Assembly: GCF_013408175.1 (NCBI RefSeq)
Contig: NZ_JACBYW010000004.1
Span: 257,583 to 321,582, forward strand
DNA length: 64,000 nt
From: Actinopolyspora biskrensis
Lineage (GTDB): Bacteria; Actinomycetota; Actinomycetes; Mycobacteriales; Pseudonocardiaceae
Direction of reading: 5' to 3'
Positions 9,395 to 17,823 of this stretch are shown in pieces. Below the pieces are notes generated by a model that ran no database searches, had not been told where the DNA came from, and worked only from the letters and a program-made list of their open reading frames with translations. Numbering within the stretch: the stretch's first letter is position 1; each line of letters begins with the position of its first letter. Both the position numbers and the translations under genes were made by a program.

Positions 9395-9454
9395 GCGTTT
9401 CGCGCGAAACCGTCATTCTGGAGTCGTTCCAGAAAGGACGGTTCGCGCGAAGCG
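9395..9454. other. Large nested inverted repeat / hairpin
   Basis: A 60-nt two-tier hairpin. The outer arms are TTCGCGCGAAaCCGTC and GACGGTTCGCGCGAA (one bulged A, with CG extensions at the base). The inner arms TTCTGGA and TCCAGAA close a five-base loop. There is no T-tract, so a simple intrinsic terminator is not certain. It sits between the aldo/keto reductase and the YrhK gene and could end transcription or act as a processing or binding site. Confidence 0.7.
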
Positions 9455-9587
9455 TCCCCTGCGTGGGCCGGGGAGGCGGGGTCGGTCAGCCCTTCTCGTG
9501 CCCGAGCGGTTCGTGAGGCCTCCTTCGGACGCTTCTCCGGCGCGGCTGCTCGACAGAGCTCACCCGGCCGGGTGCGACGATGGAAAG

Positions 9588-9893
9588 ATGAGCGAGTCCT
9601 CCGATCCCTCCGCCTCCACGCCGCTGGTGCTGCGGATCGGACACGAGGAGCTGTCGATCCGCAAGCGCTACGAGGCGCTGAGCATCATCAACGACATTCT
9701 CATCGCGCTGTGGTTCGTGGTGGGCAGTGTCCTGTTCTTCTGGGAATCCACAACCTTCCTCGGAACCTGGTTCTTCCTCGTGGGCAGCATCGAACTCGCG
9801 GTCCGGCCGGCCATCAGGCTGAAGCGGCAGCTGCACCTGCGCAGACTGCACAGCTCCGCCCGGACGAGCGCGGAGTCGGGGCAGGACTTCTAG
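9588..9893 (+). CDS. YrhK-like domain membrane protein
   Basis: 101 aa. The core RKRYEALSIINDILIALWFVVGSVLFFWES then TWFFLVGSIELAVRPAIRLKRQLHL matches the YrhK family: two membrane helices joined by a short turn and a basic end. ATG at 9588 follows GGAAAG. Its TAG stop overlaps the GTG of the PucR gene (taGTG), so the two are translationally coupled and may share a job. Biochemical function is not known for the family. Confidence 0.83.
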   Translation: MSESSDPSASTPLVLRIGHEELSIRKRYEALSIINDILIALWFVVGSVLFFWESTTFLGTWFFLVGSIELAVRPAIRLKRQLHLRRLHSSARTSAESGQDF

Positions 9894-11122
9894 TGTCCGA
9901 CCGTACGAGTGCCGGTGGAGCCCGCTCCGGGGCGGACGGAGGTGCGCCCGAAGCGGCGGCTCGGTTGGCGCGTTCCATGCTCGCCGAGATCGACTCCGTC
10001 ACGGACCGGCTGGTCGACGACATCATCGAGGAGAACCCCGAGTACTACGACTCGCAGCGCGTGGCGGAGTCCGATCTGCGTGACTCCTGCCGCGCGAACC
10101 TCCAGCGGGTGCTGCAACTGCTCGGCCTGCGCGTCCCGCCCGGAGAGGATCCCTACGACGCCGCCCGCAGCACGGGAAGGCTGCGTGCCGAGCAACGGGT
10201 CGCGCTCGATCTGGTGCTGCGTTCGTTCCGGCTCGGCGGTCGCGTGGTGTGGTCCAGCGCCCTCGAAGCCGCGCGAAAGGAACGCGAGTTCGATCAGGAC
10301 ACGTTGCTGGAGGTCGGAACCTCGATCTGGAACGTCGTGGACGCGGTCTCCCTCGCGGTTTCGGATTCCTACCGTGCCGCCGAGCTGGAGATGCTCCGGG
10401 TCGACGAGCAGCGCCGCCAGGTGCTCGTCGACGGGTTGCTGCGCGGAACCGGTGGCGACTCCGACTTCATCGAGTCCGCGCTGCGTGCCCTCGGACTGCC
10501 CACTTCGGGGCCGTACCTGGTGGTCGCGGCCGAGGTCCCCTCGAACGTCGCCGACGTGCCCGCTCCGGAGAGCACCTTGGAGCAGCACGGAATAGGTTCG
10601 GTGTGGCAGGCCCAGGCCGACACGCTCGTGGGGCTGGTTGCCGTGGGTGATCGTCCGGTGGAGGAGATCCCCGGGTTGTTGCGGAGTGTCGTGCACGCGG
10701 GCGTGGGGGTCTCGCCGACGGTCGAGCGGGGCGATGCCGTTCCCCACGCCAGGGAGCTCGCCGTGCTCGCCCTGCGCTCGTTGCCGGGGGGCACGACCGA
10801 AACGGCGTGGTTGGACGGACGGTTGCCCCAGGCCCTGGTGGCGCGCTCCCCGGAGCTGGCCGACCGGTTGGTGGAACGGACTCTGGCGCCGGTCCTGAGC
10901 CTGCCGGAGGCCGAACGGGCGGTGCTGCTCGAAACCCTCGAGACCTGGCTGTCCGCCGACTGCTCGGCCAAAAGGACCGCCGCCCGGCTCTACTGCCACC
11001 GCAACACGGTGTTGAACAGGTTGAGCCGCGTCGAGGCGTTGTTGTGCCGTCCGGTTACCGGAGTGCGGGAGACGGTCTGGCTCAGTCTGGCGCTGCATGC
11101 CCTGGAGCTGCGGAAACGTTAG
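9893..11122 (+). CDS. PucR/CdaR-family transcriptional regulator
   Basis: 409 aa. Residues 20-165 form an all-helical N-terminal sensor domain (MLAEIDSVTDRLVDDIIEE...), the middle is a GGDEF-like alpha/beta region, and the C-terminus is the PucR-type helix-turn-helix CSAKRTAARLYCHRNTVLNRLSRVEALL. Family members control purine, amino-acid or secondary metabolism. The GTG start overlaps the stop of the YrhK gene. The fatty acyl-CoA ligase lies 217 bp downstream and is a possible target because its promoter holds two inverted repeats, but this is inference. Confidence 0.88.
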   Translation: MSDRTSAGGARSGADGGAPEAAARLARSMLAEIDSVTDRLVDDIIEENPEYYDSQRVAESDLRDSCRANLQRVLQLLGLRVPPGEDPYDAARSTGRLRAEQRVALDLVLRSFRLGGRVVWSSALEAARKEREFDQDTLLEVGTSIWNVVDAVSLAVSDSYRAAELEMLRVDEQRRQVLVDGLLRGTGGDSDFIESALRALGLPTSGPYLVVAAEVPSNVADVPAPESTLEQHGIGSVWQAQADTLVGLVAVGDRPVEEIPGLLRSVVHAGVGVSPTVERGDAVPHARELAVLALRSLPGGTTETAWLDGRLPQALVARSPELADRLVERTLAPVLSLPEAERAVLLETLETWLSADCSAKRTAARLYCHRNTVLNRLSRVEALLCRPVTGVRETVWLSLALHALELRKR

Positions 11123-11169
11123 TGGTGTTCGCGGGCGGAGCGCCCAACGCGGTTTTCGGCGATGTCCCG

Positions 11170-11188
11170 GTTGTGTTGGATGCACAAC
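11170..11188. promoter_or_regulatory. Inverted repeat upstream of acyl-CoA ligase (site 1)
   Basis: GTTGTG and CACAAC arms separated by seven bases, an operator-like dyad about 150 bp before the fatty acyl-CoA ligase start. Confidence 0.4.
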
Positions 11189-11241
11189 GCCTCCGCCCCA
11201 TCAGTGGGCCGGCGACATAGTGCCAATACCCCTGAACGGCT

Positions 11242-11260
11242 GATACACAGTAGTGTGTTC
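11242..11260. promoter_or_regulatory. Inverted repeat upstream of acyl-CoA ligase (site 2)
   Basis: ACACA-GTAG-TGTGT with near-symmetric GAT/TTC flanks, 80 bp before the ligase start. The shape and spacing fit a TetR- or PucR-type operator. The binding protein is unknown. Confidence 0.45.
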
Positions 11261-11339
11261 GGCGTCACAGAGTCGAGGTTCGATCTGTGCCGGCCGGGTT
11301 CGAGGTGTTCGTACGGCGGGGAGAGCGAGAGAGCACGAT

Positions 11340-12956
11340 ATGCAGGCATTGATGCAGGACAGCCCGCTGACCATTCCGCAGCTTTTCCACAGGGCGGAGC
11401 GTCAGTTCCACGACAAGAGGATCGTCACGACCACTCTGCGGGGCGAGGTGAGCAACACCTACGGGGAGTGGAGCACCCGGGTGCGGCGGCTCGCCACGGC
11501 CCTGGACGGTCTCGGTGTCCCGCAGGATGCCAAGGTCGCCACCTTCGCGTGGAACACGCAGAGCCACCTGGAGCTGTACTTCGCGGTGCCGTGCACCGGG
11601 CGAGTGCTGCACACCCTCAACATCAGGCTGTTCGCCGAGCAGGTGGCCTACATCGTCGAGCACGCGGGCGACGACGTGATCTTCGTGGACCGCTCGTTGC
11701 TGCCGATGCTGTGGCCGATGGCCGACAGGTTGGCGACGGTGCGCCACTTCGTGGTGATCGACGACGGCGCCGAAGCCGAGATACCGGACGATCCGCGGAT
11801 CCGGCACTACGAGGAGCTGCTGGCCTCCGCGGAGCCGTTCCGCGGCCGGTTCGAGGTCGCCGACGAGAACGCCGCGGCGGCCATGTGCTACACCTCGGGA
11901 ACCACGGGGCACCCCAAGGGAGTGGTCTACTCGCACCGCTCCACCGTGCTGCACTCGCTGGTGAGCCTGACGGTGGACGCCGTCGGCCTGAGCGAGCGGG
12001 ACACGATACTCCCGGTCGTCCCGATGTTCCACGTCAACGCCTGGGGGCTGCCCTACGCCGCCGTGTTCGCAGGCTCCTCGATCGTCTTCCCCGGCCCGGC
12101 CATGAAACCGGAAGCCCTGGTCGAGATGCTGGAACGGCACAGGGTGACCACCACCGCCGGTGTGCCCACCATCTGGATGGGGATGCTGCCGCTGCTCGGC
12201 GAGCACGACCTGTCCAGCCTGCGCGTGGTGGTCGGCGGCGGGGCCGCGATCCCGACCGCCCTCTCCGAGGGGTGGCGTGCGGCGATCGGAATCCCGATCA
12301 CCCAGGCGTGGGGCATGACCGAGACGAGCCCGTTGGCCTCGGTGGCCAGCCCGCGCAGTCACCACGAGGGGCTGGACAGCGAGTCGTTGATCCAGGTGCG
12401 TGCCACGCAGGGACAGGCGGTCCCGCTGGTCGATCTCCGCATCGTGGACATGGACACCGGTGCGGAACAGCCCTGGGACGGAGCCACTCCCGGCGAGTTG
12501 CAGGCGGCAGGCCCGTGGATCGCCTCGGCCTACTACGGGGACGAGGGCTCGGACGCGTTCAGCGCGGACGGTTGGCTGCGCACCGGCGACGTGGCCACGA
12601 TGGACGAGCACGGATTCGTGCGGCTGGTGGACCGGACGAAGGACCTGGTGAAGTCCGGAGGGGAGTGGATCTCCTCCGTCGAGCTGGAGAACGTCATCAT
12701 GGCTCACGAGTGGGTGGCGGAGGCGGCGGTGATCGCCAAGCCCGACCCCAAGTGGACGGAACGCCCCGTGGCCTGCGTGGTCGTGGAGCAGGGCGGGCAG
12801 CTGACCGCCGACGAGGTTTACGATCACCTCAGGGAGCGGGTCGCGAAGTGGTGGCTGCCGGACGAGGTGTGGTTCGTCGACGAGCTCCCCAAGACCAGTA
12901 CGGGCAAGTTCTCCAAGAAGGACCTGAGGGAACGGCTGCTCGGTCAGTCCCAGTAG
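11340..12956 (+). CDS. Long-chain fatty acid--CoA ligase (FadD type)
   Basis: 538 aa ANL-superfamily adenylating enzyme. The P-loop-like motif YTSGTTGHPKG is at 184-194, the A5 region TQAWGMTETSP follows, then the hinge DRTKDLVKSGGEWISS and the A10 lysine motif PKTSTGKFSKKDL near 520. It activates a fatty acid with ATP and transfers it to CoA in the cytoplasm. The start was placed at ATG 11340, matching the family N-terminus MQALMQDSPLTIPQLF. It is transcribed alone; two dyads upstream suggest dedicated regulation. Its stop lies in a duplicated 14-bp repeat. Confidence 0.93.
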   Translation: MQALMQDSPLTIPQLFHRAERQFHDKRIVTTTLRGEVSNTYGEWSTRVRRLATALDGLGVPQDAKVATFAWNTQSHLELYFAVPCTGRVLHTLNIRLFAEQVAYIVEHAGDDVIFVDRSLLPMLWPMADRLATVRHFVVIDDGAEAEIPDDPRIRHYEELLASAEPFRGRFEVADENAAAAMCYTSGTTGHPKGVVYSHRSTVLHSLVSLTVDAVGLSERDTILPVVPMFHVNAWGLPYAAVFAGSSIVFPGPAMKPEALVEMLERHRVTTTAGVPTIWMGMLPLLGEHDLSSLRVVVGGGAAIPTALSEGWRAAIGIPITQAWGMTETSPLASVASPRSHHEGLDSESLIQVRATQGQAVPLVDLRIVDMDTGAEQPWDGATPGELQAAGPWIASAYYGDEGSDAFSADGWLRTGDVATMDEHGFVRLVDRTKDLVKSGGEWISSVELENVIMAHEWVAEAAVIAKPDPKWTERPVACVVVEQGGQLTADEVYDHLRERVAKWWLPDEVWFVDELPKTSTGKFSKKDLRERLLGQSQ

Positions 12957-12977
12957 GACTTCGCCAGTAGGACTTCG
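12950..12977. repeat. 14-bp tandem duplication at the ligase stop codon
   Basis: CCAGTAGGACTTCG occurs twice head to tail. The first copy contains the TAG stop of the acyl-CoA ligase. This looks like a replication-slippage duplication between convergent genes. Confidence 0.75.
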
Positions 12978-13008
12978 CCGTCTCGCTGTGAGCGGCGGTG
13001 CGGGCTCG

Positions 13009-14508
13009 TCACCGGCTCGTCGGCACCACGAGCCGGAAAACGCACCCGTCCCCCGGCGCGGTGTCCAGTTCGATCCTGCCGCTGTGAGCCCCGGCTATGG
13101 CGGCTGCGATCGCCAGGCCCAGCCCGCTGCCGCCCTGTTCGCGGGAGCGGGCCGGGTCGGCCCGGTAGAAACGCTCGAACACCTGGCCCGCCTGCTCGGC
13201 GGACAACCCGGGACCGTTGTCCGCCACTTCCACCACGGCGATGCGCGTCCCCGGGCCGAGTTCCGGTGCGGAGCCCCATCTTCCGGGGCGGTCCACGCCT
13301 CCGCTCTCCGCGCGCGCCGTGGTGCACCCCACCCTGACGTGCACGTCGCTCTCGGAAGGTGTGTGCGCCAGCGCGTTGGAAACCAGGTTGCCCACCACCT
13401 GGCTCAACCGGTGGGAGTCCCCGACGACCGGCGCGGACTCCAGCTCCTCCGCGTCGGCGTGCAGCGAGTCCAGCAGTACTCGGCGCGCGGATTCCCGCGG
13501 GGCGCGGTCGCTGACGACGTCGGCGGCCACCGAGAGCAGCTCCACCGACTCGCGGTCGTAGGTCGGTTCCCTGTCCAGCTTCGCCAGCAGCAGCATGTCC
13601 TCGACGAGCCGACTCATCCGTTCCGCGTTCCGCTCGATCATCCTGTGGGCTTCCTGGCGCTGCCGGGCCGGCAGGGACTCGTGCTTGAGGACGAGCTCCG
13701 CGAAGCCGCGCATGGAGGTGAGCGGGGTGCGCAGTTCGTGCCCGGCGTCCGCGACGAATCGGCGCAGCCGGTTCTCCGATGCCTCCCGTTCCCGCAGCGC
13801 GGTGCGCAACCGTTCGATCATGGTGTTGAGCACCCGGCCGAGCCTGCCGATCTCGGTGTGCGGGTCCGTTTCCCGCAGCCGCAGTTCCAGGTCGCCGTCG
13901 GCTATCGCCGCGGCGGTGTTCTCCATGCGCGTCAACGGCAGCAGCCCGAGCCGCACGACCCAGCGTCCGACCGTGAACAAGCCGATCACGGTCGCCAGCA
14001 GCAGGGCCGCGTTCAGCCAGATGAGCTTGGACATCGCGCCTTCCAGCGTGTCCAGCGGGAGGGCGACGACCGCGGTGGTGTTCCCCGGTGCGTCGCGGTG
14101 CAGCACGCGCCAGCTTCCCGAACCGGAGGTGGCCGGAACGGTAGCGGGGTCTCCGAAGGAGGACGGGAGCCCGGCGGTGGAGTCCGGCAACCGCGGACCG
14201 TCCCCGGAACCGGTTCCGAGTGAGTTCCGCAGCTCGCCGTTCCGGTAGAAGTAGAGCTGGAAATCGGAGGGGAGGTGTTCCGGGGCCCGCTCGGCCGGAG
14301 GTCCTCCGTGCGCCATCTCCGGAGGTGGGGGAACGAAGTCCTCCAGCTGCTGGTCCACCCGGCTCAACAACCACGAACGCAGGACGAGTACCCCGATTAC
14401 CTGCGACAGCAGCACGGCGATCGTGGCGAGCACGGTGGACCCGATGAGTAACCTGCGGCGTAGTGAACGCGCGCGGAGCAGGTCCGTCACGACGCGGTGC
14501 TTGTTCAC
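13009..14508 (-). CDS. Sensor histidine kinase (orphan)
   Basis: 499 aa. Transmembrane helices at about 20-43 and 161-183 flank a 115-residue extracytoplasmic sensor region rich in Pro, Gly and Ser. Then come HAMP (184-237), HisKA with the phospho-acceptor His257 in ADAGHELRTPLTSMRG, and a HATPase_c domain with N, G1 (VVEVADNGPGLS) and G2 (GGSGLGLAIA) boxes. All catalytic boxes are intact. GTG start with AAAGGTG upstream. No response-regulator gene is adjacent, which is unusual for this class. It converges with the acyl-CoA ligase. Confidence 0.93.
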   Translation of the reverse strand: MNKHRVVTDLLRARSLRRRLLIGSTVLATIAVLLSQVIGVLVLRSWLLSRVDQQLEDFVPPPPEMAHGGPPAERAPEHLPSDFQLYFYRNGELRNSLGTGSGDGPRLPDSTAGLPSSFGDPATVPATSGSGSWRVLHRDAPGNTTAVVALPLDTLEGAMSKLIWLNAALLLATVIGLFTVGRWVVRLGLLPLTRMENTAAAIADGDLELRLRETDPHTEIGRLGRVLNTMIERLRTALREREASENRLRRFVADAGHELRTPLTSMRGFAELVLKHESLPARQRQEAHRMIERNAERMSRLVEDMLLLAKLDREPTYDRESVELLSVAADVVSDRAPRESARRVLLDSLHADAEELESAPVVGDSHRLSQVVGNLVSNALAHTPSESDVHVRVGCTTARAESGGVDRPGRWGSAPELGPGTRIAVVEVADNGPGLSAEQAGQVFERFYRADPARSREQGGSGLGLAIAAAIAGAHSGRIELDTAPGDGCVFRLVVPTSR

Positions 14509-14798
14509 GAGACACCTTTTTCCGAACGGTCCTCGGAGGAGGGATCGCGTTTCCCGTGGTGCTCGTGGAGCGGCACCTCGCCCGTTCTCCGGTTCGTCTC
14601 GGTCATCGAAAGTGGCTTTCGCGGGGAGGGCGGCGTGGTCGTCGGTTCCGTGTACCCGGTGGTGCTCCGTCGGGTGTGGAAGTGGCTCACAGTTTATCGG
14701 CGACGCTTCCCGCGCTTCCCGTTCCGGGGCATTCTCGGAAAAATATTCATGATTGTGCCGCTGAGCGTTTCACCTCCGCAGGCGACAGAATCGCTCGA

Positions 14799-15302
14799 GT
14801 GGCTGGTGGATCGAGTGCCGGGATTCTCGTGTTCCGCGAGCGGGGACACGAGGTCGAGGTGTTGCTGGGACACATGGGCGGTCCGTTCTGGCGTGGACGG
14901 GACAGCGGTGCCTGGTCGATTCCCAAGGGAGAGTACGGGGCTGACGAGGCCCCGCGGGACGCCGCGCTCCGCGAGTTTCGCGAGGAACTCGGGATCGAGC
15001 CGCCCGCGGGGGAGCTCGTCCCGTTGGGCGAGGTGCGTCAGTCGGGAGGCAAGCGGGTGCACGCCTGGGCCGTGCCCGGGGATCTCGATCCGGAGGGGAT
15101 CACGCCGGGGACCTTCACCGTGGAGTGGCCGAGAGGCTCCGGGGTTCTCCGCGAGTTCCCGGAGATCGATCGGGTCTCCTGGTTCGGTGTGCCCGCGGCG
15201 GAGGCCAGGATCGTCACCGCCCAGCGGGCTCTGCTGCACCGCTTGGTCGAACTGGTGGAAGGCCGCTCGGGCGGGGGACGGCCGTTTCCCCGCCCGGGCT
15301 GA
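14799..15302 (+). CDS. Nudix hydrolase
   Basis: 167 aa. The Nudix box reads G-E-Y-G-A-D-E-x7-REFREELG, preceded by WSIPKGE, the variant found in actinobacterial Nudix proteins of the YfcD/MutT-like group with a conserved GPFW motif. It cleaves a nucleoside diphosphate linked to another group and needs a divalent metal bound by the Glu residues of the box. The GTG at 14799 fits the fold, starting SSAGILVFR; upstream sequence is not protein-like. It diverges from the histidine kinase across about 290 bp. Confidence 0.9.
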   Translation: MAGGSSAGILVFRERGHEVEVLLGHMGGPFWRGRDSGAWSIPKGEYGADEAPRDAALREFREELGIEPPAGELVPLGEVRQSGGKRVHAWAVPGDLDPEGITPGTFTVEWPRGSGVLREFPEIDRVSWFGVPAAEARIVTAQRALLHRLVELVEGRSGGGRPFPRPG

Positions 15303-15303
15303 G

Positions 15304-15759
15304 TCAGGACCGTGCGGGGCGCAGGGTCCAGCGGACGGTCATCCTCCCCGTGGTGTTTCCCGCGGAGTCGCGGATCGTGCAGTGCACCGGGAACTCCGGC
15401 CGTCCGCCTTCGTCCAGCTCCGCGGTCACCTCCTCGACGTCTCCGCCGAGGACCGCTTCCGTGGTCAGATCGCCGAGAGCGAGCTTTTCGTAGTGGATCT
15501 CCGAGCTGGTGACCAGGGGAACGGCCCGTTCGAGCAGTGGGGTGAACGCGGCGAGGGTCACCGCGCCGGAGGCCGTTTCGGCCAGTCCGAACATCACCGC
15601 GGCGTGCGGGCCGCCCACGTGGTTCCGTTGTTCGGGAGTGTCGCGCAGCGCGCAGACCACTCGCTCGGCTTCGAGTTCGAGGAATTCGATGCCCGCTGTG
15701 CCGACCCACGGCACGGTTTTGGCCATCGTCTCCGCCACCCAGTCGTAATCAGCGGTCAT
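15304..15759 (-). CDS. Hotdog-fold protein (DUF4442/acyl-CoA thioesterase-like)
   Basis: 151 aa. It contains the hotdog helix and turn HVGGPHAAVMFGLAETASGA, where an asparagine/histidine pair precedes the central helix, then five beta-strands ending RMTVRWTLRPA. This matches the DUF4442/PaaI-like thioesterase group. ATG at 15759 was chosen. The frame is open for another 19 codons, but these cover a 12-bp perfect palindrome that looks regulatory. It converges with the Nudix gene, whose stop is one base away. Acyl-CoA substrate unknown. Confidence 0.78.
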   Translation of the reverse strand: MTADYDWVAETMAKTVPWVGTAGIEFLELEAERVVCALRDTPEQRNHVGGPHAAVMFGLAETASGAVTLAAFTPLLERAVPLVTSSEIHYEKLALGDLTTEAVLGGDVEEVTAELDEGGRPEFPVHCTIRDSAGNTTGRMTVRWTLRPARS

Positions 15760-15771
15760 GAGAACGGATGT

Positions 15772-15783
15772 TACTGGCCAGTA
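15772..15783. promoter_or_regulatory. Perfect 12-bp palindrome upstream of the hotdog gene
   Basis: TACTGGCCAGTA lies 13 bp upstream of the hotdog-protein start and 240 bp before the antiporter. It is perfectly self-complementary and operator-like. The binding protein is unknown. Confidence 0.45.
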
Positions 15784-16024
15784 GAACGGTGCGGTAGAGC
15801 CAGTGGGCCGAGTCACTCCGCGCTCTCACGAGCCCGCCGGACCCCTCTCGCCGTGGAGCGCGCCTCCGGGAGATGCCTTTTCGCCCAGATGGCCCGGGGA
15901 CGTCGACCGGCCGAGCCCGCACGAAGCTGCCGATCTTGGTGTACTTGGGCACCACCGACCGCGGTGGTGACCCGCAGCACCCGTGCGCGGCAGCAGCGGC
16001 GTCACACGGGAGACCGGGGGTGCG

Positions 16025-17521
16025 ATGAACCTGAACGAGCTCTACCTGGCGTTGTTCGCGGGCGGTGTCGTTCTCCTGGCGAGCATAGTCGCCACCCGGA
16101 TCGCGTCCCGGGTCGGTCTGCCGAGCCTGCTGCTCTTCCTCGCGGTCGGGGTGATCCTCGGGGAGGACGTGCTGGGGGTGGACCTCGATGATCCACAGCT
16201 GGCGCAGAACCTGGGCACCGCGGCGTTGGCGATCATCCTCGTCGAGGGCGGGCTGACCACCAAGTGGTCCGACGTCTCCAAACTGCTCGCGCCCGCCGGG
16301 GTGCTCGCCACGCTGGGAGTCGGGGTCAGTGTCGGGGTGACCGCGCTGGGAGCGCACTTCTTCCTGGGGCTCGACTGGCAACTGGCCCTGCTGCTCGGAG
16401 CGGTGCTGTCCTCCACCGACGCCGCCGCCGTGTTCTCGGTGTTGCGCGTGCTGCCGATACCGAGGCGCATGGCTGGGCTGCTGGAAGCCGAGTCGGGGTT
16501 CAACGACGCGCCGACCGTGATACTGGTGCTGCTGTTCAGCTCGACACCCCTGCGGATGCAGCCGTGGCACGTGCTCGGTTCGCTGGTGTACCAGCTCGCC
16601 GCAGGCGCGGCCATCGGGCTCCTGCTGGGCGTGATCGGCTCCCTCGTGCTGCCCCGGATAGCGCTGCCTGCTTCGGGGCTCTACCCGCTCGCGATATTCG
16701 GACTGGGGGTGCTGGCCTTCGCCGCGGCCGGTGTGGCCCGGTCCAGTGGGTTCATCGCCGCCTACCTCGCCGGGATGGTGCTGGCGAACACGGGGCTGCC
16801 GCACCGCTCCGCGACGCGTTCCTTCGCCGAAGGGCTGGGGTGGTTGGCCCAGATCGGCCTGTTCGTGCTGCTCGGGCTGCTGGTCACTCCGAGCGAGTTG
16901 CATCGTGAGGTGTTGCCCGCCCTGGTGATCGGGGTGGTGCTGTTGCTGTTGGCACGTCCGCTGGCCGTCGCGGTCTCCCTGGCCGGTTTCCGGTTTCCGT
17001 GGCGGGATCAGGTCTTTCTCTCCTGGGCGGGGCTCCGCGGGGCGGTTCCCATCGTGCTGGCGACGTTTCCCGTGGTGGCCGGGGTGCGGGGCAGCGACCG
17101 GCTCGTGGACATCGTGTTCGTCCTCATCCTGATCCTCACCCTGGCGCAGGGGCCGAGCCTGCGGTTTCTGGCCCGTTCGCTCGGTCTGATCCGTCCGGAG
17201 GCGGCCAGGGAGGTTCAGGTGGAGTCCGCGCCGCTCGACGTGCTCGACGCCGAACTCCTGACGGTCACGATTCCGCGTGGTTCGCGGTTGCACTACGTCA
17301 CCGTGCTCGAGCTGCAGTTGCCGGAACCCAGCGTGCTGGCTCTCGTGATCCGCGAGTACGGGGTCTTCGTTCCCCATCCGGAGAGCCGGGTGGAGGAGGG
17401 GGACCAGCTGTTGATCGTGACCACGACCGCCAAGCGCGAGGTCACCGAGCGAAGGCTGCGGGCGGTGGGGCGCAGGGGCAAGCTGGCCTACTGGTTCGGC
17501 GAGTACGGCGACCTCATTTGA
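16025..17521 (+). CDS. CPA-family potassium (or sodium)/proton antiporter with RCK_C domain
   Basis: 498 aa. Residues 5-395 hold about 12 membrane helices with CPA hallmarks: VEGGLTTKWSD, LLGAVLSSTDAAAVFSVL (Ser/Thr-Asp-Ala core) and ESGFNDAPTVIL with the ion-binding acidic pair, then SWAGLRGAVPIVLA. The C-terminal 405-495 is a TrkA/RCK_C-like regulatory domain (LTVTIPRGSRLHYV... QLLIVTTTAKREV). This resembles NhaP2/CvrA. It exchanges a monovalent cation for protons across the cytoplasmic membrane, relevant to pH and salt tolerance. ATG 16025 follows GGGGGTGCG. Single-gene transcript. Confidence 0.92.
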   Translation: MNLNELYLALFAGGVVLLASIVATRIASRVGLPSLLLFLAVGVILGEDVLGVDLDDPQLAQNLGTAALAIILVEGGLTTKWSDVSKLLAPAGVLATLGVGVSVGVTALGAHFFLGLDWQLALLLGAVLSSTDAAAVFSVLRVLPIPRRMAGLLEAESGFNDAPTVILVLLFSSTPLRMQPWHVLGSLVYQLAAGAAIGLLLGVIGSLVLPRIALPASGLYPLAIFGLGVLAFAAAGVARSSGFIAAYLAGMVLANTGLPHRSATRSFAEGLGWLAQIGLFVLLGLLVTPSELHREVLPALVIGVVLLLLARPLAVAVSLAGFRFPWRDQVFLSWAGLRGAVPIVLATFPVVAGVRGSDRLVDIVFVLILILTLAQGPSLRFLARSLGLIRPEAAREVQVESAPLDVLDAELLTVTIPRGSRLHYVTVLELQLPEPSVLALVIREYGVFVPHPESRVEEGDQLLIVTTTAKREVTERRLRAVGRRGKLAYWFGEYGDLI

Positions 17522-17709
17522 TCACGGTCGGTGTCCGGGCCATTCGGTGGGTGTGCCGCTTTCACTCTTCCGGAAATCCTTTTTGGCACCTTCGGATGAC
17601 ATTGATGGAGTACAAGTTGATCGTGGTGCTAGGTTGAAGACGTTCGTTTCCCGGGTTCGGAAACTGGTTCGGAAATATGTCTGGGGTTTGATACGGAACG
17701 GAGGTTTCC

Positions 17710-17823
17710 ATGGAAAGTTGGTTTCCGAAGAATTCGATGAGTTGTAGCTGGGCAGGTGATTTCGCCTTACTTGACTCGTGTGGTGGATTCGGGGTGTCGC
17801 TGCGGCGCCCGCGTCTCTTATGA
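17710..17823 (+). CDS. Candidate 37-aa small protein in low-GC island
   Basis: ATG preceded by GGAGG six bases upstream. The product starts MESWFPKNSMSC, has a second cysteine at residue 24 in a DSCGGFGVS segment, and ends with a basic RRPRLL. The codon use is much less GC-rich than in neighbouring genes. It could be a small peptide or a chance frame in acquired DNA. No precursor-modifying enzymes are nearby, so calling it a RiPP precursor is not justified. Confidence 0.25.
   Translation: MESWFPKNSMSCSWAGDFALLDSCGGFGVSLRRPRLL

Noticed and set aside
17547-17747. 66-codon frame in the low-GC island with a basic amphipathic stretch
   Set aside because: No ribosome-binding site and no similarity to a known family. 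The overlapping 37-codon frame is slightly better supported.
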